Both the position numbers and the translations under genes were made by a program. Source: Solimicrobium silvestre (GTDB lineage Bacteria; Pseudomonadota; Gammaproteobacteria; Burkholderiales; Burkholderiaceae_D). Taken from it: 64,000 nt of DNA. Shown here piece by piece: positions 51,814-60,290 of this stretch (positions within the stretch are counted from its first letter, which is position 1; each line of letters opens with the position of its first letter). The notes under the pieces were generated by a model. The model saw only the letters and a list, made by a program, of their open reading frames with translations, did not search any database and was not told where the DNA came from. The stretch is from positions 62,001 to 126,000 of the forward strand of contig NZ_PUGF01000012.1 in NCBI RefSeq assembly GCF_002976435.1, written 5' to 3'.

Positions 51814-53333
51814 GATACGGATCTGTATGTTCTGGCATTGAGGCTGCAAGCGTAGCTTGGCACCCACTAGGATGGTCGGCGGCATGGCTAGCTGAAATCG
51901 AATCATTCCCATGTTCTGTTTTAAAACATCACTATCCAGTCGTTGAAAATCTTGGTGATATGACGCAAATCGCCCATTTAGTGCGCGATGGCTTTGTCGA
52001 GGCGCCAGATGTTTTGGTTGGCGGCACTCCATGCCAGGCATTTTCAATCGCAGGTTTGCGCAACTCTCTTGATGATATGCGCGGTCAATTAACCCTCTCT
52101 TTCGTGGATTTAGCAAATGCAATCGACACAACTCGACTTCTTCGCGGTGAGCAAGAATCAATTATCGTCTGGGAAAACGTCCCAGGCGTCCTCAGCACCA
52201 AAGATAACGCATTCGGATGCTTTCTTGCAGCGCTTGCCGGAGAGGATGAGACGTTCGAAGTTCCTAGGGGGGGTAAATGGTCAAAGTCTGGTTGTGTGTT
52301 TGGACCACAAAGAACAGTCGCTTGGCGCATCCTCGACGCCCAATATTTCGGAGTGGCCCAACGTCGCCGCCGTGTGTTCGTTATCGCAAGCGCTCGAAAA
52401 GACATTGATTGCACAGAAATTCTTTTTGAGTTCGATGGCGTGCGCAGGGATATTGCGCCGAGCCGAGAAACGGGGCAAGAAGTTGCCGGCACAATTACAT
52501 CAGGCGCTTACAGTGGTGGCGCAGGTGGAAGGCCGGAAGGCGCAGCGTGCGGGCATTTCCAGCCAGTCGTAGGTACGATTGGAGCTCGAACAGGATTGAG
52601 TATTGGCGCCCAAGATGCTGCATGCGGACATTTATTGCCAGTCACAACAAACCGAATGGTTGCGTTTGGTGAGTATGTTGATGATGGAACTGCATCCACC
52701 ATGAAAAGCCGTGATTATAAAGATGCAACCGATTTAATCACTTATGGAATTCCTGGTAATTGGATAGGGCGAGCGCCTGAAAATGGTGGAAATGCAACCG
52801 AGCCAATGCATAACATCGCGCCTTGCTTAACTAAAACCGATCAACATGCTGTTTGTGCCCCCAATTTAATCGGTGCATTTAAGGGTGGGCAAGGCGCTAA
52901 GGCTGGCGGAATAGGTTTTGATGAGAATGTCAGTCCAACTTTGTCAGCAGCAGATAGCGGATCAAATAGAACGCCAGTTATAGCGTTCTCGGCTGATACC
53001 ACTCCAACACTAACCAGTAATGGCGACGCTCACTCAGGCTTCCGCGATGAAAATGGATTGGTTGCTGAGCGATCAATGCAGGTGCGCCGATTAACTCCTA
53101 TTGAATGTGAACGCTTGCAGGGATTTCCAGATAATTACACACGTATTCCAGAGCGTTTTTACAAAACTCGGCGCATAACTAAACTTCGCACTCCAGATAG
53201 ATGGGAAAAAGCAGATGGTGGGTGGTTACTCATGTCTGCTGATGGTCCGCGTTATAAATCATTGGGTAACTCAATGGCTGTTCCTGTGATGGCTTGGATT
53301 GGCGCACGCATTCAAATGGCGGTGGCAGCATGA
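51810..53333 (+). CDS. DNA (cytosine-5) methyltransferase
   Basis: 507 residues. C5-MTase motifs: I GSVCSGIEAASVAW, IV GGTPCQAFSIAGLRN (catalytic Cys), VI ENVPGVLS, VIII QRRRRVFVIA, IX RLTPIECERLQGFPDNY and X SLGNSMAVPV. The target-recognition region between VIII and IX (about 200-410) is large and Gly-rich with repeated patterns, as in phage multi-specific enzymes. No partner restriction gene is present, so a role in protecting phage DNA from host restriction is likely. Confidence 0.95.
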   Translation: MRYGSVCSGIEAASVAWHPLGWSAAWLAEIESFPCSVLKHHYPVVENLGDMTQIAHLVRDGFVEAPDVLVGGTPCQAFSIAGLRNSLDDMRGQLTLSFVDLANAIDTTRLLRGEQESIIVWENVPGVLSTKDNAFGCFLAALAGEDETFEVPRGGKWSKSGCVFGPQRTVAWRILDAQYFGVAQRRRRVFVIASARKDIDCTEILFEFDGVRRDIAPSRETGQEVAGTITSGAYSGGAGGRPEGAACGHFQPVVGTIGARTGLSIGAQDAACGHLLPVTTNRMVAFGEYVDDGTASTMKSRDYKDATDLITYGIPGNWIGRAPENGGNATEPMHNIAPCLTKTDQHAVCAPNLIGAFKGGQGAKAGGIGFDENVSPTLSAADSGSNRTPVIAFSADTTPTLTSNGDAHSGFRDENGLVAERSMQVRRLTPIECERLQGFPDNYTRIPERFYKTRRITKLRTPDRWEKADGGWLLMSADGPRYKSLGNSMAVPVMAWIGARIQMAVAA

Positions 53334-53806
53334 ATCAAAAATTAATTCTCGATCCGTGCTGCGGCAGTCGCATGTTCTGGTTTGATAAATCCAATCCGAA
53401 TGTTTTATTTGGTGATATTCGCAACGAAAAGCATATTTTATGCGACGGAAGAGAGCTGAATATTGCGCCCGACGTTGAAATTGATTTTCGCAATATGGAT
53501 TTCGACAATAACAGCTTTAAATTGGTTGTTTTTGATCCGCCTCATCTTGTAAGAGCCGGTGAATCTGGTTGGATAGGAAAAAAATACGGGATTTTGCAAG
53601 CTGACTGGAAAGATCATCTACGCCTAGGTTTTTCAGAGTGCTTCCGCGTCCTAGCTAATGATGGAATATTGATTTTTAAGTGGAATGAAACACAGATAAA
53701 AGTCAGTGAAATTCTAGCGCTTACGCCGGAAATTCCATTGTTTGGACATAAATCTGGCAAAAATTCTGGCACTCATTGGATTTGCTTCATGAAGGGCAAT
53801 TCATGA
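53330..53806 (+). CDS. SAM-dependent methyltransferase (phage adenine-MTase-like)
   Basis: 158 residues. The SAM-binding motif LILDPCCGSRMFWFDKSN is at the N-terminus and the catalytic-type motif VVFDPPHLV near 70, in the order of N6-adenine methylases (DPPH in place of DPPW/Y). ATG at 53330 overlaps the upstream stop. Together with the C5 enzyme it forms a two-gene DNA-modification block. Confidence 0.85.
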   Translation: MNQKLILDPCCGSRMFWFDKSNPNVLFGDIRNEKHILCDGRELNIAPDVEIDFRNMDFDNNSFKLVVFDPPHLVRAGESGWIGKKYGILQADWKDHLRLGFSECFRVLANDGILIFKWNETQIKVSEILALTPEIPLFGHKSGKNSGTHWICFMKGNS

Positions 53807-54135
53807 AACGATCCCGCATGAAATCCAGCCGCCCTAAAACCACAAAGATACGCCAATCAGCGCGCATGCAAGATTGCACCTTCCGTTTTCCCGCTATCTG
53901 CAATTACAACCCTGAGACAACCGTCTGGTGCCATTCAAATGAGATTGAAGACGGCAAAGGTGCTGGATTGAAAGCTCGTGACGAAGAGGGCGCTTATGGA
54001 TGCTCAGCATGCCATGCATTTTATGACGGCGGTTACGTTAATCACGATGTTGACCGTGGCTATGTACGCGCAGGATTTAATGTTGCACGGGCTATTAGTC
54101 AAAAAATATTGAAATTAAAAGGCTTAATGCCATGA
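53803..54135 (+). CDS. DUF1364 phage protein, nin region
   Basis: 110 residues from the ATG at 53803. DUF1364 pattern: TFRFPAICNYNPETTVWCHSN, DGKGAGLKARDE, GAYGCSACHAFYDGG. The conserved Cys/His residues suggest a zinc-binding nuclease-like fold. It lies in the nin-like region before the replication gene. Confidence 0.85.
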   Translation: MKRSRMKSSRPKTTKIRQSARMQDCTFRFPAICNYNPETTVWCHSNEIEDGKGAGLKARDEEGAYGCSACHAFYDGGYVNHDVDRGYVRAGFNVARAISQKILKLKGLMP

Positions 54136-55136
54136 GTGAAATGCAAAACAATAATCCCGCTCCATACCCGCCAGATACCAAAGCCAAAGGCTGGCGGTTT
54201 GAGCTTGATCTTGAGCAGATTAGCCAATCTGATACTTGGGCTCTCGCTTCACTGGAAATTCGTCCGTGGCTTTTAATGCTTTGGTCAGTGTCATGGCAGC
54301 AAACGCCTTGTGGCTCCCTAACTGGTGATGACGAAATTATCGCCGCTCGAATCGGAATGAAACTTACCGCTTTCAAGAAATGTCGCTCTGTTTTATTGCG
54401 CGGGTGGGTTTCGGCAAATGACGGCAGGCTTTACCACCCGGTAGTTACCCAGCGCGTGCTATCCATGATTGATGTAAAGAATAAAGAAAAGGACAGGAAA
54501 GCCGCGTACCGGGCAAAGATGAGCGGAATTGTCCCACGGGACAACCAAGGGACTGACGCTGGACAGGACGCTAGACGCGACGCGGACGGACGTGGGAGTG
54601 ACCCCGGAGAAGACGCTACCGGAACTGGAACCGGAACCGGAACGTCCTTTAAATCTAATAAAGATTCGTCGTCATCTAACGACTTGCCAGAAAATCAAAA
54701 ATTTGACGACGAATTTCATGGAAAAGCGCCAATGCCAAAACCAGAAGAACCGGCACCAGATACATCGGAGGCTACCAAATTCGCCGTTGCACTGCGCAAG
54801 CAGGGTGTGAAGGTCACTGCCGTGCATCCTACGTTGCAGATTTGGGTAGATCGCGGTGTGACCATGCTACAAGCCAATGAGGCGATTCAAAAAGCGCGTC
54901 AGTACAAGCCGCACCCGGAGCAGATCGAAATGAACTACCTGAACACGATTCTTTGCGAAGCACTTAAACCAAAAGCTGCTAAATCGGCGCCAATGCCCGA
55001 AGTGCAGAAGTGGCACGAATCTGCCGCGGGCATCCAAGCTAAAGCCAAGGAATTTGGCTTAACCCAGGAAAGCGGTGAGCATTTCCCATATTTTCGCGAT
55101 CGAGTAGCGAAAGCTGTTAGGGAGGCTCGCACATGA
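54132..55136 (+). CDS. phage replication initiation protein (YdaU/DnaT-like)
   Basis: 334 residues. The N-terminus (about 20-120) is DUF1376/YdaU-like (LEIRPWLLMLWSVSWQQ; GWVSANDGRLYHPVV). The C-terminus (about 235-285) resembles the DnaT DNA-binding domain (PTLQIWVDRGVTMLQANEAI). In between is a low-complexity linker with a hexanucleotide repeat encoding Gly-Thr. Such proteins load the host helicase at the phage origin. No helicase or loader is encoded nearby. Confidence 0.75.
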   Translation: MSEMQNNNPAPYPPDTKAKGWRFELDLEQISQSDTWALASLEIRPWLLMLWSVSWQQTPCGSLTGDDEIIAARIGMKLTAFKKCRSVLLRGWVSANDGRLYHPVVTQRVLSMIDVKNKEKDRKAAYRAKMSGIVPRDNQGTDAGQDARRDADGRGSDPGEDATGTGTGTGTSFKSNKDSSSSNDLPENQKFDDEFHGKAPMPKPEEPAPDTSEATKFAVALRKQGVKVTAVHPTLQIWVDRGVTMLQANEAIQKARQYKPHPEQIEMNYLNTILCEALKPKAAKSAPMPEVQKWHESAAGIQAKAKEFGLTQESGEHFPYFRDRVAKAVREART

Positions 55137-55381
55137 CTTGCCCTTGCTTCAATCCACTTGATGGTCGCATTCAGCGCGGCAAAGAATGCTGCGACATCAA
55201 GGAATTGGCGATTATGCCTTTAGCCCACCTTAAAATCGCCACTAAAGCGATGCCGAAATCAGAGTGGGAGGAGTTAAAACCCAAGGTAGTTGCAAGGCGA
55301 AAGTTAATCAGGGAAGAGCGGGAAGTAAGAATTAAATCGGCGCGTGACCAGGCAATTACAACTTTGAAGGGTGTGAAGTGA
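55133..55381 (+). CDS. phage hypothetical protein
   Basis: 82 residues: a short Cys-containing N-terminus (TCPCFNPLDGR, CCDIKEL) and a charged helical C-terminus. No family recognised. Overlaps neighbours by four bases. Confidence 0.6.
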   Translation: MTCPCFNPLDGRIQRGKECCDIKELAIMPLAHLKIATKAMPKSEWEELKPKVVARRKLIREEREVRIKSARDQAITTLKGVK

Positions 55382-55722
55382 TTAAACCAAAACGAATTTT
55401 TGACCATGAAACAGTGCTTGCATTCATTCAAGAGAACGCTGGCACGAAATACACCGGCGCGGTCCTAGCAAGAATATTCAAAGTAGATCCATCTGAAATG
55501 CGCGCAATGCTTCAAAAAATGCATTCGGAAAATTTAGTTGAATCTATTTCCGGACATTGCAAATATTTTTTTATTTCCAAGGCGACTGTTGAAAATTTAA
55601 TTTTCCCGACGCATCGCGCGCATGCGTTTAAGCCTTACGTGCAACCTAAAAATATGGGTGAACGCTGCAAAGAGCTGTATCCGTCCGGTCATAGTTTTAT
55701 CGCTATGGGGCGAGAATCATGA
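55378..55722 (+). CDS. putative winged-helix phage protein
   Basis: 114 residues from a GTG start overlapping the upstream stop. The first 70 residues look like a winged helix (HETVLAFIQENAGTKYTGAV, VDPSEMRAMLQKMHSENLV). Role unknown. Confidence 0.55.
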   Translation: MIKPKRIFDHETVLAFIQENAGTKYTGAVLARIFKVDPSEMRAMLQKMHSENLVESISGHCKYFFISKATVENLIFPTHRAHAFKPYVQPKNMGERCKELYPSGHSFIAMGRES

Positions 55723-56057
55723 AGAATTATGCTCTTGGACGATTAAAACAGGGCGTAATGAATAAAACGGAAGCGGCCTATGCTGCGCACCTCGAATTAC
55801 TAAAGCATGCTGGCGACGTGCTTTGGTACAAGTTTGAAGGCGTGAAATTTCGACTTGCCGACGCAACTTTTTACAGTCCTGATTTTGCAGTCCTCACAAA
55901 AAACAATGAGCTTCAAATTCATGAGATTAAGGGCTTTTGGCAAGATGACGCAAAAGTAAAAATCAAAGTTGCCTCGGATTTATACCCATTCAGATTTATT
56001 GCTGTCTACGCCATTCCAAAGAAAAATGGTGGCGGCTGGCGCCAGGAGGATTTCTGA
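55719..56057 (+). CDS. DUF1064 phage nuclease
   Basis: 112 residues fitting DUF1064: NKTEAAYAAHLELLKHAGDV, then FRLADATFYSPDFAVL and HEIKGFWQDDAKVKIKVA. The D and ExK residues form a PD-(D/E)XK-type site. It probably acts as a Holliday-junction or structure-specific endonuclease, filling the RusA position of nin regions. Confidence 0.85.
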   Translation: MKNYALGRLKQGVMNKTEAAYAAHLELLKHAGDVLWYKFEGVKFRLADATFYSPDFAVLTKNNELQIHEIKGFWQDDAKVKIKVASDLYPFRFIAVYAIPKKNGGGWRQEDF

Positions 56058-56272
56058 TGGCGATGGAATCGTGGATGTATGGAGATCCTGAAACAGTCGC
56101 TATTCGCCGCCAACAGGCCGAACTAAGCAAGCAGCGTGCATGTGGCGCGTGCGTCCATAAAGTAAGCGTTGAATGGAATGGCGTCATGTATCACGGATGC
56201 GAATTTAAGCGTCGTGTGTTTGGAAATAGATGTGAACTTTATCGAGTTAAACAGGAGACAGCATGTCAATAG
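56057..56272 (+). CDS. Cys-rich phage protein
   Basis: 71 residues. RACGACVHKVSVEWNGVMYHGC resembles a small zinc-binding protein common in phage late-regulatory regions. It overlaps the DUF1064 stop (TGATG) and has a strong AGGAGG site. Confidence 0.7.
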   Translation: MAMESWMYGDPETVAIRRQQAELSKQRACGACVHKVSVEWNGVMYHGCEFKRRVFGNRCELYRVKQETACQ

Positions 56273-56763
56273 GCCAAATGTACGCAAAATCAGTTCAAAG
56301 CAGCAATTTAAAGGATGATGCATATCACCACGATACTGATAAATTAGCGGCCATGGCGCTATCCAAACGGCTCGGCTCTGAACTTTTCCGGGTAAAGTAT
56401 GCGAATGATGCGACCAGTTACCCGCGACTGCTAGAAGAGTGGATTTGCATTGTGCGAAATAAGGCGATTCATCGGAAATGGCCTGTGCATGTCAGAGCAT
56501 CGTATATTGCCAAGGCTGCGCTTGATTATTGGTTGAATCCAGTTTGCCAAGTATGCACGGGACGTGGATTCGATTCAAAAATTAATAAATCTGGCGAGTA
56601 CGAACATGATTGCAAACCGTGTGGCGGTAGCGGACGGAAATCGGTAAGTGGCGAGGCTAACCTGCTTCAATTTATTATTGATATGGTTGAGGCACTTGAT
56701 GATATGGAGCGTATATCAGGTGGTTTGGCGATTAAACGATTGGCAGATGCTTTTGATTTTTAA
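56263..56763 (+). CDS. candidate Q-type late antiterminator with zinc fingers
   Basis: 166 residues. CQVCTGRGFD and CKPCGGSGRK are paired CxxCxGxG zinc knuckles like those in Q antiterminators of the phage 82 type. The helical N-terminus and C-terminus also fit. Its position, last in the early operon before a leader with terminators and the late genes, is that of Q. Exact family not confirmed. Confidence 0.6.
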   Translation: MSIGQMYAKSVQSSNLKDDAYHHDTDKLAAMALSKRLGSELFRVKYANDATSYPRLLEEWICIVRNKAIHRKWPVHVRASYIAKAALDYWLNPVCQVCTGRGFDSKINKSGEYEHDCKPCGGSGRKSVSGEANLLQFIIDMVEALDDMERISGGLAIKRLADAFDF

Positions 56764-56821
56764 AATCTGTTGTATTATCGCAATTGGTTAATCGTTGGTA
56801 ATTTTATAATCGGAGAATAAA

Positions 56822-57001
56822 ATGGCAGATGCTTTAAAACCTGGTGATACTGTAAAACTTAAATCTGGTAGCTCACTTATGACTGTTAGTGAACTTTATC
56901 CTAATGGTAAAGTAAATTGCTCATGGTTCTTGGATGGGGATGTTAAAACAGCCGTATTTATCAAAGAAACTTTAAAATTACAAACAGCAACCCCAGACTA
57001 G
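56822..57001 (+). CDS. DUF2158 (YodC-like) protein
   Basis: 59 residues (MADALKPGDTVKLKSG, then MTVSELYPNGKVNCSWFL), matching the YodC/DUF2158 pattern of a small SH3-like barrel. GGAG lies 8 bases upstream. Function unknown. Confidence 0.75.
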   Translation: MADALKPGDTVKLKSGSSLMTVSELYPNGKVNCSWFLDGDVKTAVFIKETLKLQTATPD

Positions 57002-57086
57002 TAAAAATATTTCTTGCACTGTCTGTAAACACAGTATATATTCATGTCACTGCATGTCGATACCTTAACTGATTGGGCATGCATAA

Positions 57087-57154
57087 TTTGAGCGAAAGCG
57101 GGGCACCGGCGTTACCTTTAAGCCGCTATCATCTGATTACTTCGTTCGCTCAAA
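57087..57154. repeat. 10-bp inverted repeat with 48-base loop
   Basis: TTTGAGCGAA and TTCGCTCAAA are exact complements around a GC-rich loop. It lies 40 bases before a terminator in the late leader region and could be an RNA structural element. Confidence 0.4.
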
Positions 57155-57193
57155 ATTTTGTCACTAACAACTATATGTTAGGCCAAATATATT

Positions 57194-57224
57194 AGCCGCA
57201 CTCTTTGCTGAGATGCGGCTTTTT
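57194..57224 (+). terminator. intrinsic terminator before the late region
   Basis: AGCCGCA pairs with TGCGGCT, followed by TTTTT. It lies between the early genes and the packaging genes. Confidence 0.85.
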
Positions 57225-57250
57225 GCATTTGGTCATCCAGTTTTGGCTGT

Positions 57251-57326
57251 ACGTTAGTTACTCGGTAGGCGAGAGCGTGTGATTAATAATCGCAATGCGC
57301 AGGTTCGATTCCTGCCTCCGCAGCCA
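57251..57326 (+). pseudogene. degenerate tRNA relic
   Basis: Exactly 76 bases ending in CCA. Intact parts: T arm GCAGG-TTCGATT-CCTGC, anticodon arm TGTGA-TTAATAA-TCGCA (anticodon would be AAT) and a D-loop-like GGTAGG. The 5' acceptor ACGTTAG cannot pair with the 3' CTCCGCA beyond two positions. Probably a decayed phage tRNA or a tRNA-derived recombination scar. Confidence 0.5.
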
Positions 57327-57390
57327 AATTCATTGTTGAGGGGAGGTGAGTTTATCTACGCCACATCAACACAGCAAATCACACGCTAAA

Positions 57391-57404
57391 TCGTTCTTTA
57401 ACAA
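57391..57404 (+). promoter_or_regulatory. boxA-like antitermination element
   Basis: TCGTTCTTTAACAA matches the rRNA-operon boxA (CTCTTTAACA core) used by NusB/NusE for processive antitermination. It lies upstream of a terminator at 57600 and the late genes. Confidence 0.5.
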
Positions 57405-57578
57405 CGAAGTCGCCAACTAAGCGATAACACATCAGCCGTATAAGCTAAACGGCGCGTAACGCTGTAATACGCAAGAATTTAAGAGAGTCCCGTCTGGGCT
57501 GGATGAAACCCAGAGACAAGCGACAGCCAAGGTCATGATCTGATCCGCTGTCGCCCCTATTCGAGTAAAGAGTCTCCG

Positions 57579-57596
57579 ACGCTGATAAATCAGCGT
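57579..57596. repeat. 18-bp palindrome
   Basis: ACGCTGATAAATCAGCGT, two 8-base arms around AA, immediately upstream of the terminator at 57600. Possible regulator site or extra RNA hairpin. The rest of 57327-57754 holds only the boxA-like site and the terminator, and no gene I can support. Confidence 0.5.
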
Positions 57597-57599
57597 TTC

Positions 57600-57636
57600 G
57601 CCCGTGACGTGCATTGAATTGCACCACGGGCTTTTT
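57600..57636 (+). terminator. intrinsic terminator in the late leader
   Basis: GCCCGTG pairs with CACGGGC around an inner GTGCA/TGCAC stem and is followed by TTTTT. It lies 120 bases before the HNH gene. Confidence 0.8.
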
Positions 57637-57754
57637 AATTGGGTGTTCACATGCACATAGCCGCAATGATGATGATTTGGTGGGGCATGTGGATGCCAGC
57701 ACCGCCTGCCAAAAAAATTCCAGATGCGTCGGAAATAGTTAGTGAGTGCAATCC

Positions 57755-58315
57755 ATGACTGTTGTGTGCTCTAAGTGCTTAGAGGAAAAGCCGGAGTCAG
57801 GTTTTCACAAAAATAAAGCTGCACCCAGTGGGCTGCGACTTGAATGTAAAGCGTGCAGAAAAAGTATCGGAATGAATTATCGAAAAATACCGGATGTCGC
57901 ACAAAAATCAGCGGTGCGAATTTCTGAGTGGGTAAAGAAAAACCCAGAAAGCACTAAAGCTGCTCAGCGACGGCATGCGGAAAAGAACCGTGAAATGCGA
58001 AGGCAGTACAGCAGACTATATCAAAAGGAACATCGGGCGCAAGATGCTGAGCGATCTGCAAGGCAGCGAGCCGAAATTAAACGAGCCACGCCAAATTGGG
58101 CAAACTTGGATTATATCGCCGGTATTTATGAGTTATGTGCTCTATTTAGAAGGACGGGGCTTGACTGGCATGTTGATCACATTATCCCAATTAATGGGAA
58201 AAATGTGGTTGGTTTTCATGTTGAAAACAATCTTCAAATACTTTCAGCGATTAAAAATATTTCTAAAGGTAATCGGCTGAATGATCTAGATGGAGGCTGC
58301 TTATTGCCTGCTTAA
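57755..58315 (+). CDS. HNH endonuclease of the late region
   Basis: 186 residues from the ATG at 57755; a GTG three codons upstream is possible. An N-terminal Cys4 zinc region (CSKCLEEKPESGFHKN, CKACRKS) is followed by a basic linker and a C-terminal HNH (DWHVDHIIPINGKNVVGFHV, then NNLQIL). HNH proteins beside terminase genes take part in genome packaging in many phages, or may be free-standing homing enzymes. Confidence 0.85.
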   Translation: MTVVCSKCLEEKPESGFHKNKAAPSGLRLECKACRKSIGMNYRKIPDVAQKSAVRISEWVKKNPESTKAAQRRHAEKNREMRRQYSRLYQKEHRAQDAERSARQRAEIKRATPNWANLDYIAGIYELCALFRRTGLDWHVDHIIPINGKNVVGFHVENNLQILSAIKNISKGNRLNDLDGGCLLPA

Positions 58316-58464
58316 CAGTGCTTGGCAACAGTATGCCACCTGTATCGTTAAGCGTTGAATCTGTTGCATGAAACACTATTACTAATGGTGATTATTAAAT
58401 TAATCGCCGCCTAATTCTCTGAATTAATCACCCAATTTCGAAACGAACCCCATGAAAGACTCAC

Positions 58465-59013
58465 ATGCAAAAAACATGTGGGGCAAAGACTCGCAGCGGC
58501 GGGAAGTGTCAAAAAGCCCCGTTAATTGGTAAAACTCGCTGCAAATTACATGGCGGATTAAGTACAGGCAATCCAAATGCTAAGGGAAATCAAAGCGCAA
58601 CCAAGCACGGGATTTACAGCGATTTAATTCATGCCGACGATTTATCTGTAGTTGATGACGTTAAATCCGCATCCGGCAAGATCGAAGATGAATTGCTTAT
58701 CGCCAGGCTGCAATTACGGCGCGCATTAAAAGCCCAGGCTAACGCGGATGCTTTGCTTGATGGCATGGAAGTTTTCGAGACGATTGAGCGCGAAGGTGCT
58801 GAATTGGTTTCAGCTAAAAGCGAGATTAAAAAGAAGTTGCGTGATTATCCGCAAATCATTGATCGCATTCTTGCTCGGATTGAATCCCTTGAAAAGACAC
58901 GGGTTGAGTTGGCTAAAACGAACGGCGGCAAAGATGATGCCGATTCAATTACAAGGGATGATACGGTCATCTTAAAACCTGATGAGCCAATCCCAGAAAA
59001 GCCAGTCCTCTAA
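58465..59013 (+). CDS. terminase small subunit
   Basis: 182 residues. Characteristic N-terminus: GGKCQKAPLIGKTRCKLHGG then TGNPNAKGNQSATKHGIY, the HGG/KHG pattern of phage small terminases. A coiled-coil region and acidic tail follow. It overlaps the large subunit gene by 32 bases. Confidence 0.88.
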   Translation: MQKTCGAKTRSGGKCQKAPLIGKTRCKLHGGLSTGNPNAKGNQSATKHGIYSDLIHADDLSVVDDVKSASGKIEDELLIARLQLRRALKAQANADALLDGMEVFETIEREGAELVSAKSEIKKKLRDYPQIIDRILARIESLEKTRVELAKTNGGKDDADSITRDDTVILKPDEPIPEKPVL

Positions 59014-60289
59014 TATTGGGCTCACACCAAAGCAGGCTAATATTTTTGTATGGGGATGGCAGCGACAAGCCCGTTTTCGAGATGCTGTTTGCGGTCGGCG
59101 ATTCGGTAAAACGTTTTTAGGTGCCAAGGAAATGCGCCGGGCGGCAAAGTTGGCCGTCAAGTGGGAAGTTTCTACTGATGACGAGATTTGGTACGCTGCA
59201 CCGACATTCAAACAGGCAAAGCGTGTTTTCTGGCGTCGGCTTAAAAAAGCTATTCCACCTGGCTGGCGCGCTGGCAAGCCGAATGAAACCGAATGCAGCA
59301 TCACACTAACGTCAGGCCATGTAATCCGCATTGTTGGCCTAGATAGTTACGATAATTTGCGTGGCTCAGGGCTGTTCTTTGTGCTGGTTGATGAGTGGGC
59401 AGATTGTCCTTATGAAGCATGGGAAGAAGTTTTGCGGCCCATGTTGTCAACCTGCCGCTACTGTATTGATGGCGTTGAATATCGCGGTGGGCATGCGCTG
59501 CGCATTGGTACGCCGAAAGGATTTAATCACTGTTACGACACGTATTTAGCTGGGCAAGGGCGTAAGCCGGATCATAAAAGCTGGCTTTATACATCGCTTG
59601 ATGGCGGAAACATTCCAGATGAGGAAATTGAAGCGGCGCGCAGCAGTATGGATCCGCGCACGTTTCGTCAAGAATACGAAGCCAGTTTTGAAAATTATTC
59701 CGGTGTTATTTACTACTGCTTTGATCGCAGGAAAAATCACACCGATGACACCGTTCAAAAGGGTGATGAACTTCATATCGGCATGGATTTTAACGTCGGG
59801 CAGATGGCCGCAGTTGTCTTTGTAATTCGCAATGGTTTTCCGCGCGCGGTATATGAGTTTATGGGTGTTTTTGATACACCGGCCATGATCGAAAAAATTA
59901 AAGCCCGGTACGTTGATCACCGCATTGAAGTCTATCCAGATGCATCGGGCAACAACCGCAAAACCAATAACGCAAGTGAATCTGATATTTCATTATTGAA
60001 AAAAGCGGGCTTTATTGTTCGTGTAAATCCAGCTAATCCAGCAGTAAAAGACAGAATTAATAGCAAGAATGCGATGCTTTGCAACACTTACAGCGAGCGC
60101 AGATTATTAATTAACACGACGACCTGTCCTAAATATACGCAAGGCTTAGAGCGCCAAATCTGGACTGAAAAGGGCGATCCAGATAAAACCAGCGGATTTG
60201 ATCATGGTAATGATGCCGGTGGTTATTTCATCGTAAGCAAGTTCCCAATAACTAAGCGCACAATCACAATTACAGGCTTAAATATCTAA
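58982..60289 (+). CDS. terminase large subunit
   Basis: 435 residues. Packaging ATPase: Walker A GRRFGKTFLGA (about 39), Walker B FFVLVDEWAD (about 135) and motif C RIGTPKG. A C-terminal RNase H-like nuclease starts at HIGMDFNVGQMAAVVF and contains VYPDASGNNRKT. The organisation is complete. Confidence 0.96.
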   Translation: MSQSQKSQSSNIGLTPKQANIFVWGWQRQARFRDAVCGRRFGKTFLGAKEMRRAAKLAVKWEVSTDDEIWYAAPTFKQAKRVFWRRLKKAIPPGWRAGKPNETECSITLTSGHVIRIVGLDSYDNLRGSGLFFVLVDEWADCPYEAWEEVLRPMLSTCRYCIDGVEYRGGHALRIGTPKGFNHCYDTYLAGQGRKPDHKSWLYTSLDGGNIPDEEIEAARSSMDPRTFRQEYEASFENYSGVIYYCFDRRKNHTDDTVQKGDELHIGMDFNVGQMAAVVFVIRNGFPRAVYEFMGVFDTPAMIEKIKARYVDHRIEVYPDASGNNRKTNNASESDISLLKKAGFIVRVNPANPAVKDRINSKNAMLCNTYSERRLLINTTTCPKYTQGLERQIWTEKGDPDKTSGFDHGNDAGGYFIVSKFPITKRTITITGLNI

Positions 60290-60290
60290 T

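Noticed and set aside
52117-52572. A 151-codon plus-strand frame inside the C5 methyltransferase gene
   Set aside because: The enclosing frame contains all C5-methyltransferase motifs; the inner frame is an overlap shadow without a start signal.
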